A stretch of DNA of 64,000 bases from Bacteroidota bacterium (GCA_027620655.1 JAQCDS010000003.1:177001-241000); one strand, 5' to 3'. Counted from the first letter of the stretch, positions 17,918-28,094 are shown. Made by a program: numbers and translations. Notes: generated by a model not told the origin, from the sequence alone.

Positions 17918-19012
17918 ATGCATCTGTACAACAACTTAAGCAATAATGAAAGAGCAGAACTCATCAAAAAAGCCGGCAAAGACCGTCTTACAATCTCTTT
18001 CTACAAGTATGCCAAAATAGGCAATCCTGAACTACTCAGAAACCATTTATTTTTATTCTGGAACGATATTGATGTTCTTGGGCGAATTTATGTTGCCCAT
18101 GAAGGTATTAATGCACAATTGTCTGTACCAGCCGAAAATTTTGGTGTTTTTAAAACGCATTTGGACACCATTTCATTTTTAGAAAATGTCCGCCTAAATA
18201 TTGCCATTGAGCAAGACATGTATTCCTTTTTGAAACTCAAAGTAAAAGTGAGAGATAAAATTGTTGCAGATGGCTTAAATGATGATACTTTTGATGTTAC
18301 AGATATTGGAACTCATGTCAATGCCGTCAAATTTAATGAACTCATAGAGGACGAAAATGCCGTTTTGGTTGATATGAGAAATCATTATGAAAGTGAAATA
18401 GGGCACTTCAAAAATGCAGTAACACCAGATATTGATACATTTAGAGATTCTTTAGATTTTATTGAAGATCAACTTAAAGAACACAAAGAAAACAAAAAGC
18501 TAGTCATGTATTGTACGGGCGGAATTCGTTGTGAAAAAGCAAGTGCGTATTATAAGCACAAAGGCTTTAAAAATGTATACCAACTTGAGGGAGGAATTAT
18601 AAATTATGCCCGACAAGTCAACGCCTTAGGAATAGAAAATAAATTTTTGGGCAAGAACTTTGTTTTTGACCAAAGACGTGCCGAGAAAATATCTGATGAA
18701 GTTATTGCACAGTGTCATCAATGCGGATCCCCTGCCGATATTCATGTCAATTGTGCCAATGAAGCTTGTCATTTACTTTTTATCCAATGCGATAGCTGTA
18801 AGGAAACTATGGAAAACTGCTGCTCCACACAATGTATGGAAATCAATCGTTTACCTTATGAAGAACAAAAAGCATTGCGCAAAGGTCAAGGGAATAGCAA
18901 TGACATTTTTAAGAAAGGTAGAGCAAACCATTTACCGTACAAAAAAGACCTTAGAAACATTTTTAATACACTTAAAAAAAAGCCGAAAACTAATTCAGAT
19001 GCATCTTTGTAA
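17918..19012 (+). CDS. trhO: tRNA uridine 5-oxyacetic-acid pathway hydroxylase, rhodanese family
   Basis: 364 residues. An N-terminal acylphosphatase-like domain (about 20-115, KIGNPELLRNHLF) is followed by a rhodanese domain with the active-site loop CTGGIRCEKAS and a C-terminal Cys-rich zinc-binding region (CHQCGSPADIHVNCANEACH, CDSCKET, CCSTQC). This is the YceA/TrhO family, which hydroxylates U34 of some tRNAs in an oxygen-dependent way. TAcaTTTG at 17874-17881 could be its -7 box, but no good -33 TTG goes with it. Confidence 0.93.
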   Translation: MHLYNNLSNNERAELIKKAGKDRLTISFYKYAKIGNPELLRNHLFLFWNDIDVLGRIYVAHEGINAQLSVPAENFGVFKTHLDTISFLENVRLNIAIEQDMYSFLKLKVKVRDKIVADGLNDDTFDVTDIGTHVNAVKFNELIEDENAVLVDMRNHYESEIGHFKNAVTPDIDTFRDSLDFIEDQLKEHKENKKLVMYCTGGIRCEKASAYYKHKGFKNVYQLEGGIINYARQVNALGIENKFLGKNFVFDQRRAEKISDEVIAQCHQCGSPADIHVNCANEACHLLFIQCDSCKETMENCCSTQCMEINRLPYEEQKALRKGQGNSNDIFKKGRANHLPYKKDLRNIFNTLKKKPKTNSDASL

Positions 19013-19113
19013 GTGCTGAATCTTTTTTAAGTTATTAAATAAGTTTATATTTACGTGTAAATTTAATTCAAACAATTGCCTGTGTTCTACACAAGCAAAT
19101 TCAAGATAGAAGT

Positions 19114-20319
19114 ATGGGGTGTGCAACTTGTGCAACAAATAAAAGTGGTCAGCCAAAAGGCTGCAAAAACAATGGGACTTGTGGCACAGATTCATGCAAT
19201 AAATTGACTGTTTTTGATTGGTTGTCAAATATGAGCTTGCCCAATGATGCTGCTCCTTTCAATTGGGTGGAAGTGCGTTTTAAAAATGGCCGTAAGCACT
19301 ATTATGAAAACACTGAAAACCTTACCCTAAGTATTGGAGATGTTGTAGCTACTCAAGCGGAATCGGGGCATGACATAGGAATGGTAACACTTACAGGTGA
19401 GCTTGTAAAAGTTCAGATGAAGCGCAAGAAAATCTCCGAAACTCCAGATAAAAATTTTAAAATTTATCGTAAAGCTTCTCAAAGAGATATTGACATATGG
19501 ATTGAATCTAGAGACAAAGAAGAGGCCATGCAAGTCAAGGCGCGCCAATTTGCAATAGATTTGAGACTTGATATGAAAATCTCAGACATTGAATTTCAAG
19601 GTGATGGTAGTAAAGCCACTTTTTATTATACTGCCGATGGGCGTGTGGATTTTCGGGAACTCATCAAATTGTATGCAAGAGAATTTAGAATTCGTATTGA
19701 AATGAAACAAGTTGGATTGCGTCAAGAAGCTGCTCGACTCGGCGGCATTGGTTCTTGTGGTCGAGAATTATGCTGCTCTACATGGCTTACAGATTTTAGG
19801 TCTGTAAGTACGTCTGCGGCACGCTATCAGCAATTATCTTTAAATCCATTAAAATTAGCTGGCCAATGTGGAAAACTAAAATGCTGTTTGAATTATGAGT
19901 TAGATGCTTATTTGGATGCTCTAAAGTCTTTTCCAAAAACAAACATTAAACTCAAAACAGAAAAAGGCATTGCAGTATGTCAAAAAACAGATATATTTAA
20001 AGGAATAATGTGGTACGCTTACGAAGGCGAATGGATGAATTGGTTTAAGTTGACAACAGAACAATCCAATGCGATTATCGCATTGAACAAGTCTGGAGAA
20101 AAAGCAACGAGCTTAGAAGATTATGCGGCTGAACTTTCTGCCACAATAGATACTAAAATAGATTTTGAAAACGTTGTTGGACAAGATAGTTTAACACGTT
20201 TTGATAAGCCGAAAAAAAATAAAAGGCAAAGAAATAAAAAGCGCCATTTCAATCGAAAACCCCGAAATGAAAACAACCAAAGCAACAAAAAACCTAAAGT
20301 TAAAAAAAATGCAAACTAG
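19114..20319 (+). CDS. ricT: PSP1-domain protein RicT (YaaT-like)
   Basis: 401 residues. The Cys-rich N-terminus (MGCATCATNKSGQPKGCKNN) is followed by the PSP1 core with the Cys-rich signatures GIGSCGRELCCSTWL and GQCGKLKCCLNYELDAY, typical of RicT/YaaT. In Bacillus RicT binds Fe-S clusters in a complex with RicA and RicF that controls RNase Y; the role in Bacteroidota is not established. The last 40 or so residues are a very basic, disordered tail (KKNKRQRNKKRHFNRKPRN). Its 3' end overlaps the gldH start by 11 bases. Confidence 0.92.
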   Translation: MGCATCATNKSGQPKGCKNNGTCGTDSCNKLTVFDWLSNMSLPNDAAPFNWVEVRFKNGRKHYYENTENLTLSIGDVVATQAESGHDIGMVTLTGELVKVQMKRKKISETPDKNFKIYRKASQRDIDIWIESRDKEEAMQVKARQFAIDLRLDMKISDIEFQGDGSKATFYYTADGRVDFRELIKLYAREFRIRIEMKQVGLRQEAARLGGIGSCGRELCCSTWLTDFRSVSTSAARYQQLSLNPLKLAGQCGKLKCCLNYELDAYLDALKSFPKTNIKLKTEKGIAVCQKTDIFKGIMWYAYEGEWMNWFKLTTEQSNAIIALNKSGEKATSLEDYAAELSATIDTKIDFENVVGQDSLTRFDKPKKNKRQRNKKRHFNRKPRNENNQSNKKPKVKKNAN

Positions 20320-20800
20320 ATTTTGGTTTGGATTTTTAGTACTTTTTTTGATGACATCATGTCATCAAAATAGCGCATTTGATCGCTACACCTCAGTTGA
20401 TAATATATGGGATAAAAATCAAATTATTTCTTATAATTTTGTAATTGGGGATACGCTAAAAAATCAAAATTTATTCATAAAAATAAGAACGTCTGAAGAC
20501 TATAAATACAGTAATTTATTTCTTATTATTGATTTAGAATATCCAAATGGGAAAATTGAAAAAGACACTTTAGAATATACCATGGCTCTCCCAAATGGTG
20601 CTATGTTAGGTAGAGGGCTAATGTCGATAAAAGAACATAAACTTTGGTACAAAGGACATACAACACCTTTTGTATTTTCGGAAGCTGGAGAATACACCAT
20701 AACAATAAACCATGCTATGCGTGCATTCGATGAAGTTTCGGGAATAAGCGCTCTAGAGGGCGTTTTGGATGTAGGGTTTTGTATAGAAGAATTGGAATAG
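20309..20800 (+). CDS. gldH: Gliding motility lipoprotein GldH
   Basis: 163 residues with signal peptide and lipobox MTSC (Cys18). The mature part (FDRYTSVDNIWDKNQIISY, LPNGAMLGRG, GEYTITINHAMR) is recognisable as GldH, one of the lipoproteins needed for flavobacterial gliding with the GldK-N/SprA type IX machinery. The open frame extends back to 20201 inside ricT, but ATG at 20309 gives a clean signal peptide, so I start there. ricT and PBP1A genes flank it closely (11-base overlap; 13-base gap), a flavobacterial arrangement. Confidence 0.93.
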   Translation: MQTRFWFGFLVLFLMTSCHQNSAFDRYTSVDNIWDKNQIISYNFVIGDTLKNQNLFIKIRTSEDYKYSNLFLIIDLEYPNGKIEKDTLEYTMALPNGAMLGRGLMSIKEHKLWYKGHTTPFVFSEAGEYTITINHAMRAFDEVSGISALEGVLDVGFCIEELE

Positions 20801-20813
20801 TTAATAATTTATT

Positions 20814-23153
20814 ATGACTAAGAAAAAAACATCAAGATTAGATTTTTCAAAACCAAAACGTTGGTTTTGGATGTTATTTTTAGGGGGAATTTTATTTATT
20901 CCATTCATTTTTCTTTTAGCTTCATTTGGCGTTTTTGGGTTTATGCCCGATCATACAGTGTTAGAGAATCCTCGAACAAATTTGGCCACTGAAGTCATTT
21001 CATCAGATGGCCAAACCTTAGGCAAGTTTTATTATGAAGACAACCGCACTCCCATAGGATTTGATGAACTTCCAAAACATTTGGTTGACGCCTTAATTGC
21101 TACAGAAGATATTCGTTATTTTGACCACGCAGGTATTGATGCAAGAGGGACATTAAGAGCGCTTTTTAAACTTGGAAAAGGTGGAGGAGCAAGTACCATT
21201 TCTCAGCAATTGGCGAAACAACTTTTTCATGGCGAAGGCTCTAGAAATACACTTGGCCGAATTACTCAAAAAATAAAAGAGTGGGTGATTGCTACACGCT
21301 TGGAAAAACAATACACTAAAGAAGAAATTATTGCCCAATATTTTAATATCTATGATTTTGGGAATAACGCCGATGGCATCCGAAGTGCAGCTCGTATTTA
21401 TTTTGGAAAAGAACCTTCAGCTTTAGATCTAAAAGAATCGGCAATGTTAGTAGGGATGTTCAAAAACTCATCCTTGTACAACCCAAGACCAAAACGCAAT
21501 CCGGTTGGGACAAAAAACCGTAGAAATGTGGTGCTCGCACAAATGGCCAAATATGATTTTATATCAGAACAAGTTAAAGATTCATTACAGCAAACCCCCT
21601 TGGATTTAAACTATACACCAGAGTCACACAGAGAGGGTATTGCAACATATTTCAGGGCTTATTTAAAAACATTTTTAAAAGAATGGGTAGATCAACCAGA
21701 AAACAGAAAACCCAATGGCGAAAACTATAATATTTATAAAGATGGTTTAAAAGTCTATACAACTCTTGATTCACGAATGCAATCTATTGCAGAAACAGCA
21801 GTTACAGACCACATGAAAGCACTTCAAGCAGAATTTTTTGTTCAAAATACCCCACGAAGAAATCGAACAGCACCATTTTTAGACCTAGAAAAAGAGGAGA
21901 TAGACCAACTGTTAAAAATGGGAATGAAGCGATCGGAACGTTGGCGAAAAATGCGTTATGATTTAAAGAAGCCCGTAGAGGAAATTGTAGCGTCATTTAA
22001 AAAACCAACAAAAATGAAAATATTTTCTTGGACGGCAGAAAATAATGAAATTGATACCGTATTGACTCCAATGGATTCTATGCGTTATTATAAATCATTT
22101 TTAAGGTCGGGGATGATGTCTATGGAGCCTCAAACGGGTTTTGTAAAAGCTTGGGTTGGCGGTTTTAACTATAAACATTTTCAGTACGATATGGTAAAAC
22201 AAGGCAAACGGCAGGTTGGTTCGACGTTTAAGCCATTTGTATATGCCGCCGCCATAGATCAACTGCATTTGTCGCCGTGTGACACTTTTCCAAAAGCACA
22301 AATTACAATTCCGGCCAATAAATTTGGAAATGTAAAACCATGGGCACCAAAAAACTCAAATAAAAATTACTCTGGATTTGAAACGCTAAAGTCTGCCTTA
22401 GCAAACTCAAGAAATACAATTACTGCTAGATTGATGAATGAGATTGGTCCACAACCTGTTATCAATTTAGCAAAAAACTTGGGGGTAGAACAAAATCTTC
22501 CTGCTGTTCCATCTATTGCTCTTGGAACACCAGATTTGAGCGTCTATGAAATGGTTGCAGCCTATTCAACTTTCGCTAATAAAGGGGTGTATACAAAGCC
22601 CGTAATAGTTACTCATATTGAAGACAAAAACGGCACATTATTGTATCAGTTTTCACCAGAAACCAAAGACGTTTTAAGTGAAGAAATTGCTTATGTGGTT
22701 GTCAATTTAATGGAAGGTGTAACCCAATTTGGCTCTGGACAACGTTTACGCCACAGCTCCGCCAAAAATCAAGCCGTATATAAAGAAATTATAACAGGCT
22801 ACCCCTATGAGTTTGACAATCCCATTGCTGGAAAAACAGGAACAACACAAAACCATAGTGACGGTTGGTTTATGGGAATGGTTCCCAACTTGGTCACTGG
22901 CGTATGGGTGGGTGGTGAAGATCGGGCAACACATTTTAAAACAATTACCTATGGGCAAGGAGCTTCTATGGCACTTCCTATTTGGGCCAATTATATGAAA
23001 GGCTGTTATGAAAATGAAGATTTAGGAATTTCAAAAGAAGAATTTGAAAAACCAGAACAACTCACCATAATTACAGAATGTGAAAATCTTATATTAGATG
23101 AAGATGGCGATGTTTTAGAGCAACTAGAAACTACGCCGGATATTGACTTTTAG
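20814..23153 (+). CDS. Class A penicillin-binding protein 1A
   Basis: 779 residues: an N-terminal membrane anchor (about 16-42), a GT51 glycosyltransferase domain (EDIRYFDHAG from residue 98, GGASTISQQLAKQLF) and a transpeptidase domain with STFK at 470-473, a SRN motif in LANSRNT, and KTGT starting at Lys674. It polymerises and cross-links peptidoglycan on the periplasmic face. It follows gldH by 13 bases and probably shares its message. A long insert of about 120 charged residues separates the two catalytic domains. Confidence 0.95.
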   Translation: MTKKKTSRLDFSKPKRWFWMLFLGGILFIPFIFLLASFGVFGFMPDHTVLENPRTNLATEVISSDGQTLGKFYYEDNRTPIGFDELPKHLVDALIATEDIRYFDHAGIDARGTLRALFKLGKGGGASTISQQLAKQLFHGEGSRNTLGRITQKIKEWVIATRLEKQYTKEEIIAQYFNIYDFGNNADGIRSAARIYFGKEPSALDLKESAMLVGMFKNSSLYNPRPKRNPVGTKNRRNVVLAQMAKYDFISEQVKDSLQQTPLDLNYTPESHREGIATYFRAYLKTFLKEWVDQPENRKPNGENYNIYKDGLKVYTTLDSRMQSIAETAVTDHMKALQAEFFVQNTPRRNRTAPFLDLEKEEIDQLLKMGMKRSERWRKMRYDLKKPVEEIVASFKKPTKMKIFSWTAENNEIDTVLTPMDSMRYYKSFLRSGMMSMEPQTGFVKAWVGGFNYKHFQYDMVKQGKRQVGSTFKPFVYAAAIDQLHLSPCDTFPKAQITIPANKFGNVKPWAPKNSNKNYSGFETLKSALANSRNTITARLMNEIGPQPVINLAKNLGVEQNLPAVPSIALGTPDLSVYEMVAAYSTFANKGVYTKPVIVTHIEDKNGTLLYQFSPETKDVLSEEIAYVVVNLMEGVTQFGSGQRLRHSSAKNQAVYKEIITGYPYEFDNPIAGKTGTTQNHSDGWFMGMVPNLVTGVWVGGEDRATHFKTITYGQGASMALPIWANYMKGCYENEDLGISKEEFEKPEQLTIITECENLILDEDGDVLEQLETTPDIDF

Positions 23154-23197
23154 ATTACAGCTAAATTTTTTGTAACTTATAATCTCAAAATAGTGTT

Positions 23198-23899
23198 ATG
23201 ATAAATAAACAAGTAGATAATGTACAAGCAGCCTTAAAGGGTGTTGAAAGTGGCATGACTTTACTATTGGGCGGGTTTGGATTGTGTGGTATTCCAGAAA
23301 ATGCAATCTCCGAACTTGTTGCTATGAATGTCAAAAATTTAACATGTATTTCTAACAATGCTGGGGTTGATGATTTTGGACTTGGGCTTTTACTACAAAA
23401 GCATCAAATAAAAAAAATGGTGTCCTCCTATGTTGGGGAAAATGATGAATTTGAACGTCAAATGCTCTCAGGTGAATTAGATGTAGAGCTTATTCCTCAA
23501 GGGACTTTAGCCGAACGTTGTAGAGCTGCTCAAGCCGGATTTCCAGCAATATATACACCTGCAGGTTTTGGAACAGAGGTGGCAGAAGGAAAAGAAACCC
23601 GAGAGTTTGATGGAAAAATGTATGTTCTTGAACATGCGTTTAAGGCCGATTTTTCATTTGTTAAAGCATGGAAAGGAGATGCTGCTGGGAATTTAATTTT
23701 TAAAGGAACAGCAAGAAATTTTAATCCAAATATGTGTGGCGCTGCCAAAATTACTGTTGCTGAGGTCGAAGAATTAGTCCCCGTTGGAACTTTAGATCCC
23801 AATCAAATTCATATTCCTGGAATATTTGTTCAACGGATTTTTCAAGGAAAGGATTATGAAAAACGCATCGAACAAAGAACATTAACACCTAAACCATAA
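23198..23899 (+). CDS. scoA: 3-oxoacid CoA-transferase subunit A
   Basis: 233 residues with the family signature [14 protein letters not shown] near the start and the later [14 protein letters not shown]. With subunit B it moves CoA from succinyl-CoA to acetoacetate or a related 3-oxoacid, for ketone-body or fatty-acid use. Subunit B starts 11 bases after it, as expected for a heterodimer. Substrate preference between succinyl-CoA and acetyl-CoA (AtoDA type) cannot be settled by eye. Confidence 0.92.
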   Translation: MINKQVDNVQAALKGVESGMTLLLGGFGLCGIPENAISELVAMNVKNLTCISNNAGVDDFGLGLLLQKHQIKKMVSSYVGENDEFERQMLSGELDVELIPQGTLAERCRAAQAGFPAIYTPAGFGTEVAEGKETREFDGKMYVLEHAFKADFSFVKAWKGDAAGNLIFKGTARNFNPNMCGAAKITVAEVEELVPVGTLDPNQIHIPGIFVQRIFQGKDYEKRIEQRTLTPKP

Positions 23900-23910
23900 T
23901 AGCGATCATT

Positions 23911-24564
23911 ATGCTAGACAAAAACGGAATTGCAAAACGCATTGCAAAAGAAGTCAAAAACGGATATTATGTCAATCTAGGCATTGGTATTCCAACGCTT
24001 GTCGCCAATTTTGTTAGAGAAGATATAGAGGTCGAGTTTCAAAGCGAAAATGGAATTTTAGGTATGGGGCCTTTCCCATATGAGGGCGAGGAAGATGCCG
24101 ATTTGATCAACGCAGGAAAACAAACAATAACGGCTTTGGATGGCGCAAGTTATTTTGACTCCGCCATGAGTTTTTCAATGATTCGTGGGCAACACGTCGA
24201 TTTAACTATTTTAGGGGCTATGGAAGTCGCAGAAAATGGAGATATTGCCAATTGGAAAATTCCAGGACGCTTGGTCAAAGGCATGGGTGGTGCAATGGAT
24301 TTAGTGGCTAGCGCAGAAAACATTATTGTAGCTATGATGCATACCAATAAGCGAGGTGAATCAAAACTTTTGAAACGCTGTAGGCTGCCATTAACTGGTG
24401 TTAATTGTGTCAAAAAAATAGTCACAAATTTAGCCGTTATTGAAGTTACAAATCAAGGGTTTAAGTTATTAGAACGTGCACCAGGAGTAACTGTGGAGGA
24501 AATTAAAGCAGCAACGGAAGGGGAGCTTATTGTTCAAGGGGATATCCCAGAAATGGTATTATAA
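23911..24564 (+). CDS. scoB: 3-oxoacid CoA-transferase subunit B
   Basis: 217 residues. The catalytic Glu that carries the CoA thioester is Glu46 in SENGILGMG, preceded by GIGIPTLVANF and followed by LDGASYFDSAMSFSMIRG. Length and motif order are normal. It forms the active site with subunit A. The stop overlaps the converging ABC ATPase gene by six bases. Confidence 0.94.
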   Translation: MLDKNGIAKRIAKEVKNGYYVNLGIGIPTLVANFVREDIEVEFQSENGILGMGPFPYEGEEDADLINAGKQTITALDGASYFDSAMSFSMIRGQHVDLTILGAMEVAENGDIANWKIPGRLVKGMGGAMDLVASAENIIVAMMHTNKRGESKLLKRCRLPLTGVNCVKKIVTNLAVIEVTNQGFKLLERAPGVTVEEIKAATEGELIVQGDIPEMVL

Positions 24565-26241
24565 ACCTTTTGGAATTGCGTTGATGAGTCGTTTTGTATA
24601 CGCATTTTTTGGTGCACTATAAATTTCATCCGCTTCACCATGTTCCACAATTTTTCCTTGATTCATAATCAACAATTTGTCTGCCATATATTTTACGACT
24701 GCTAAGTCGTGAGAAATAAAAATATAAGTAAATTTAAATTCCTCTTTCAAAGCATTTAAAAGGTTTAAAACTTGTGCTTGAACAGAGATATCAAGCGCAG
24801 AAACAGACTCGTCACACACAATTAGTTTTGGCTGTAAGGCAATAGTTCTTGCAATGCCAATACGTTGCCGTTGGCCACCCGAAAATTCATGAGGGTAACG
24901 ATCAAAAGAAGATGCGTCTAAACCCACTTTTTCAAGAAGATCTTTTACTTTTTGTATTCGTTCTGTAGTATTGTTGTAGAGGTTATGTACTACCATTGGC
25001 TCTAAAATCGCTTCACCAACGGTTAATCTTGGATTGAGCGTTGCAAAAGGATCTTGAAAAATAATTTGAATTTCTTTTCTTAAAGCTCTTATGGATTTTG
25101 GGGACATTTTATTTAAATCTTTTCCTCTGTAAAATAGAGTTCCTGAAGTTGCTTTATCAAGTTGTAAGATAGCTTTCCCTAAAGTAGATTTTCCGCAGCC
25201 CGATTCGCCAACTAATCCTAGTGTTTCTCCTTCATAAAGTTTGAAACTAACAGTGGTAATGGCTTTAAAAGCGGTGTGTTTACTAAAAACACCAACCTTA
25301 GAGTAGTAGATTTTTTCTAAATCAATCACTTCTAAAAGTGGCGGATTCCGATAGAGTTCTTTGTGTTTTTCTCTACGGATTTTTTTTGAAACTTTTTCTA
25401 AGGTCATTGTTTTGGATAAAACATCTTCAACAGTTGGGAGCTTTTTCAAACGCACTTTAAGAGATGGTCGTGCAGCAATTAATGCTTTTGTGTACTCATT
25501 TTTTGGGGTTTTAAAAATTGATGTTGTTGTCCCTTGTTCCACAATTTCACCTTTGTACATGACCACTGTTCTGTGTGCAATTTCAGAAACTAATGCTAAA
25601 TCGTGACTGATAAAAATAACACTCATTTGTGTTTCCTTTTGCAACTCTTGAATCAGTTCAATAATTTCATTTTGAACAGTTACATCTAAAGCGGTAGTTG
25701 GCTCATCTGCAATTAACACATCTGGTTTACAGGCCACGGCCATAGCAATCATAATACGTTGCTGTTGCCCTCCCGAAAGTTCGTGAGGGTATTTATTTAT
25801 TGCATGTTCTGGGTTTGGAATTTTTACACTTTCAAACAACCTTATAACTTCTGCATTTGCATTTTTTGGTGCTACAAAATTGTGTTGTAAAAGCATCTCT
25901 TTTACCTGATCTCCACAACGCATTGAGGGGTTCAAAGCACTCATGGGTTCTTGAAAAATCATACTGATTTTATAGCCTCGAATACGTTCCATTTTTTTTG
26001 AAGGAATCGTGTTTAGGTCCATATCATCATAAACAATTTTCCCCTCAATATGTGGTGTTTTTAGAAGCCGCATAATGGACAATGCTGTGATGGATTTTCC
26101 ACTTCCAGACTCTCCAACAATACCTAAAATCTCATTTTTGTAAACATCAAAACTTATGTTATGAAGGATGTGTTTTGTTATGCCATTCTTTTTAAAGGCA
26201 ATGGATAAATTTTTTACACAAATTAATGGTTGATGTTTCAT
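24559..26241 (-). CDS. ABC transporter ATPase with two fused nucleotide-binding domains (oligopeptide type)
   Basis: 560 residues with two complete ABC ATPase halves. The first has Walker A GESGSGKS (43-50) and signature LSGGQQQR; the second has GESGCGKS and FSGGQRQR. Each half shows the DppD/DppF-like Q-loop IFQEPMSALNP or IFQDPFATLNP and a short C-terminal oligopeptide-ABC segment. Such fused proteins power peptide or nickel importers. No permease or binding protein is adjacent, so its membrane partner must be encoded elsewhere. It follows the exonuclease gene by three bases. Confidence 0.92.
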   Translation of the reverse strand: MKHQPLICVKNLSIAFKKNGITKHILHNISFDVYKNEILGIVGESGSGKSITALSIMRLLKTPHIEGKIVYDDMDLNTIPSKKMERIRGYKISMIFQEPMSALNPSMRCGDQVKEMLLQHNFVAPKNANAEVIRLFESVKIPNPEHAINKYPHELSGGQQQRIMIAMAVACKPDVLIADEPTTALDVTVQNEIIELIQELQKETQMSVIFISHDLALVSEIAHRTVVMYKGEIVEQGTTTSIFKTPKNEYTKALIAARPSLKVRLKKLPTVEDVLSKTMTLEKVSKKIRREKHKELYRNPPLLEVIDLEKIYYSKVGVFSKHTAFKAITTVSFKLYEGETLGLVGESGCGKSTLGKAILQLDKATSGTLFYRGKDLNKMSPKSIRALRKEIQIIFQDPFATLNPRLTVGEAILEPMVVHNLYNNTTERIQKVKDLLEKVGLDASSFDRYPHEFSGGQRQRIGIARTIALQPKLIVCDESVSALDISVQAQVLNLLNALKEEFKFTYIFISHDLAVVKYMADKLLIMNQGKIVEHGEADEIYSAPKNAYTKRLINAIPKGL

Positions 26242-26244
26242 TGC

Positions 26245-26940
26245 TTAAATATAAGCAATTTCCTTATTGTCCAACAAAGCTTCAACTCGAAGTCTCAGTA
26301 AAATTTGCGCCACAGCCAAGGTGTCTTTTTCACAATAAGAAATAATGCGTTCGATGTCATTTTCGTCGTAAAACACACGATAAATTTCGCTGCCATCAAT
26401 ATCGTCTTTGGGCGAGGGGATACCCAACACGTTAGTCATTAATTTAAGGGAGGTGTAGTGTTTAAAATCCCCAAACTTCCACAATTCAAGAGTATCTAAA
26501 TGCGGAACTTCCCACGGTTTTTTGCCAAAAAGATTAAGTTTTAAGGGAAGTTTTATGTTATGAATCAGCATCCTGCGTGCAATGTACGGAAAGTCAAATT
26601 CTTTGCCAATGTGTGCACAAAGCAAGTGTTTTGGGCGGGTAAAATGCGTTTCTAATAAGGATTTAAATTGCTTTAAAATATCGAATTCTTCTCCAGAAAA
26701 GGTTGTGATTCTAAATGCTCTAGCATCTTCGCCAGACGCAAAATACCCCACAGAAATACAGATAATTTTACCAAATTCAGCCCAGATTTCTGCACGAGGA
26801 TAATAGTCTTCTGCACTAAATTCGTCTTTGCGTTGGTACTGCGATTTTTGGGCCCAAAGCGCTTGTTTTTCAGGGGTTAAGTCTGAAAAATTTTGAACTT
26901 CAGGAACTGTTTCAATATCTAAAAAAAAGAATGTTTTCAA
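26245..26940 (-). CDS. 3'-5' exonuclease, DNA polymerase B proofreading-like
   Basis: 231 residues with a DEDD-type exonuclease fold: motif I is FFLDIETVPEV, and further acidic residues are in AHIGKEFDFPYIARR (motif II) and ISYCEKDTLAVAQILLR (motif III). This matches the predicted PolB-like 3'-5' exonucleases (PF10108 type) that stand alone without polymerase. Its DNA or RNA target is unknown. The start overlaps the serine hydrolase gene by four bases and the ABC ATPase follows, suggesting one transcript of unrelated functions. Confidence 0.85.
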   Translation of the reverse strand: MKTFFFLDIETVPEVQNFSDLTPEKQALWAQKSQYQRKDEFSAEDYYPRAEIWAEFGKIICISVGYFASGEDARAFRITTFSGEEFDILKQFKSLLETHFTRPKHLLCAHIGKEFDFPYIARRMLIHNIKLPLKLNLFGKKPWEVPHLDTLELWKFGDFKHYTSLKLMTNVLGIPSPKDDIDGSEIYRVFYDENDIERIISYCEKDTLAVAQILLRLRVEALLDNKEIAYI

Positions 26941-28094
26941 GGTTGAGTTTGGAGAGCATCGTTTAACATTTTATAGGCTTCTTCAATATAGATTGAAATA
27001 TCATCAGAAAAGATTTGGCTTGCAGCACCGGGTGATTTTTGATGCCCAAGACGTACAATAATAATATTATCTTCTGGCTCTACAATAACATATTGTCCAA
27101 GATGACCACGCATCATAAAAAAGGATTTTCCGTCGCGTTTTTGCATCCAAAACCCATAGCCGTATTGTGGGCTTTCGGCAAAGCGTGGGGTTAGAGATTT
27201 TGCAACAAAAGCGGAGTCCAACAGTTGTTTGCCGTTCCATTTTCCATGGTCTTTGTAGAGTTTCCCAAAGCGGGCAAAATCTTTGGCATTACTGGCAATA
27301 CAGCAATACGCCTTTACCAAATCGTGATCCTCGCTATCGACTTGCCATAAGGTGGGGTTTTCGCTGCCCAAGGGTTTCCAAAAACTTTCAGTAAGGTAAT
27401 CATAAAGCTTTTTGCCTGTTGCTTTTTCAATAATCATGGCCAAGAGTTGCGTATCCCCACTGGCGTATTTATACACCTGACCGGGTTCATCGATCACTTT
27501 TAGACCTAGGATGACTTTTTCCAAATCATCATCAAAATACGCTCTTGTGGTAATCGACAAAGGCGAATAATATTTTTCATCCCAATTGGTTCCCGAAGCC
27601 ATAGAGGACAAATCGCCAACGGTCATTTTTGCGGCGAGTCCTTCGCTAAATTCAGGAAAAAAATCACTTACGGGCTGATCCAAACTTTTTATATAGCCTT
27701 CTTCAATGGCTTTGCCCATAAGCCCAGACACATAACTTTTGGCCATTGAAAAAGAGTTGGTTTTTGAATCTTCATCAAAACCATCATAATAATTTTCAAA
27801 CCAAACGCTGTCATTTTTTATGATGACATAAGCGATGGTGCCGTAAGCATCATTGTACTTTTTTAGGCGTTCTGTTTCAGAAACACTGTTATACTCTTTA
27901 CGTATTGGCCAGGGCTGAGGGGTGCCATTTAGAATTTCAGCATTGTCAAATTCTTTATAATCCTCTAAAAACGCAGTGGTATAGCCTTTGGCATAAATGG
28001 TCCTTAGAGCTTTAAGCAGGTAGTCTGTATCCGTAATATAAAGGATGGCGATAAGACCAAGGATAGTAAGGATAATTCCTTTGAGTAACTTCAT
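26937..28094 (-). CDS. Serine hydrolase, beta-lactamase/class C family
   Basis: 385 residues. An N-terminal hydrophobic helix (about 5-22) anchors or exports it. The active-site SxxK is SMAK in TNSFSMAKSYVSGL and the second motif is YAS in YKYASGDTQLLAM. The family covers beta-lactamases, D-amino peptidases, esterases and transpeptidase-like hydrolases; the substrate cannot be inferred. It is the first gene of a probable three-gene run with the exonuclease and ABC ATPase. Confidence 0.88.
   Translation of the reverse strand: MKLLKGIILTILGLIAILYITDTDYLLKALRTIYAKGYTTAFLEDYKEFDNAEILNGTPQPWPIRKEYNSVSETERLKKYNDAYGTIAYVIIKNDSVWFENYYDGFDEDSKTNSFSMAKSYVSGLMGKAIEEGYIKSLDQPVSDFFPEFSEGLAAKMTVGDLSSMASGTNWDEKYYSPLSITTRAYFDDDLEKVILGLKVIDEPGQVYKYASGDTQLLAMIIEKATGKKLYDYLTESFWKPLGSENPTLWQVDSEDHDLVKAYCCIASNAKDFARFGKLYKDHGKWNGKQLLDSAFVAKSLTPRFAESPQYGYGFWMQKRDGKSFFMMRGHLGQYVIVEPEDNIIIVRLGHQKSPGAASQIFSDDISIYIEEAYKMLNDALQTQP

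Noticed and set aside
20201..20308. Upstream extension of the gldH frame inside ricT
   Set aside because: The extension is basic and polar and the lipoprotein signal peptide starts at 20309.
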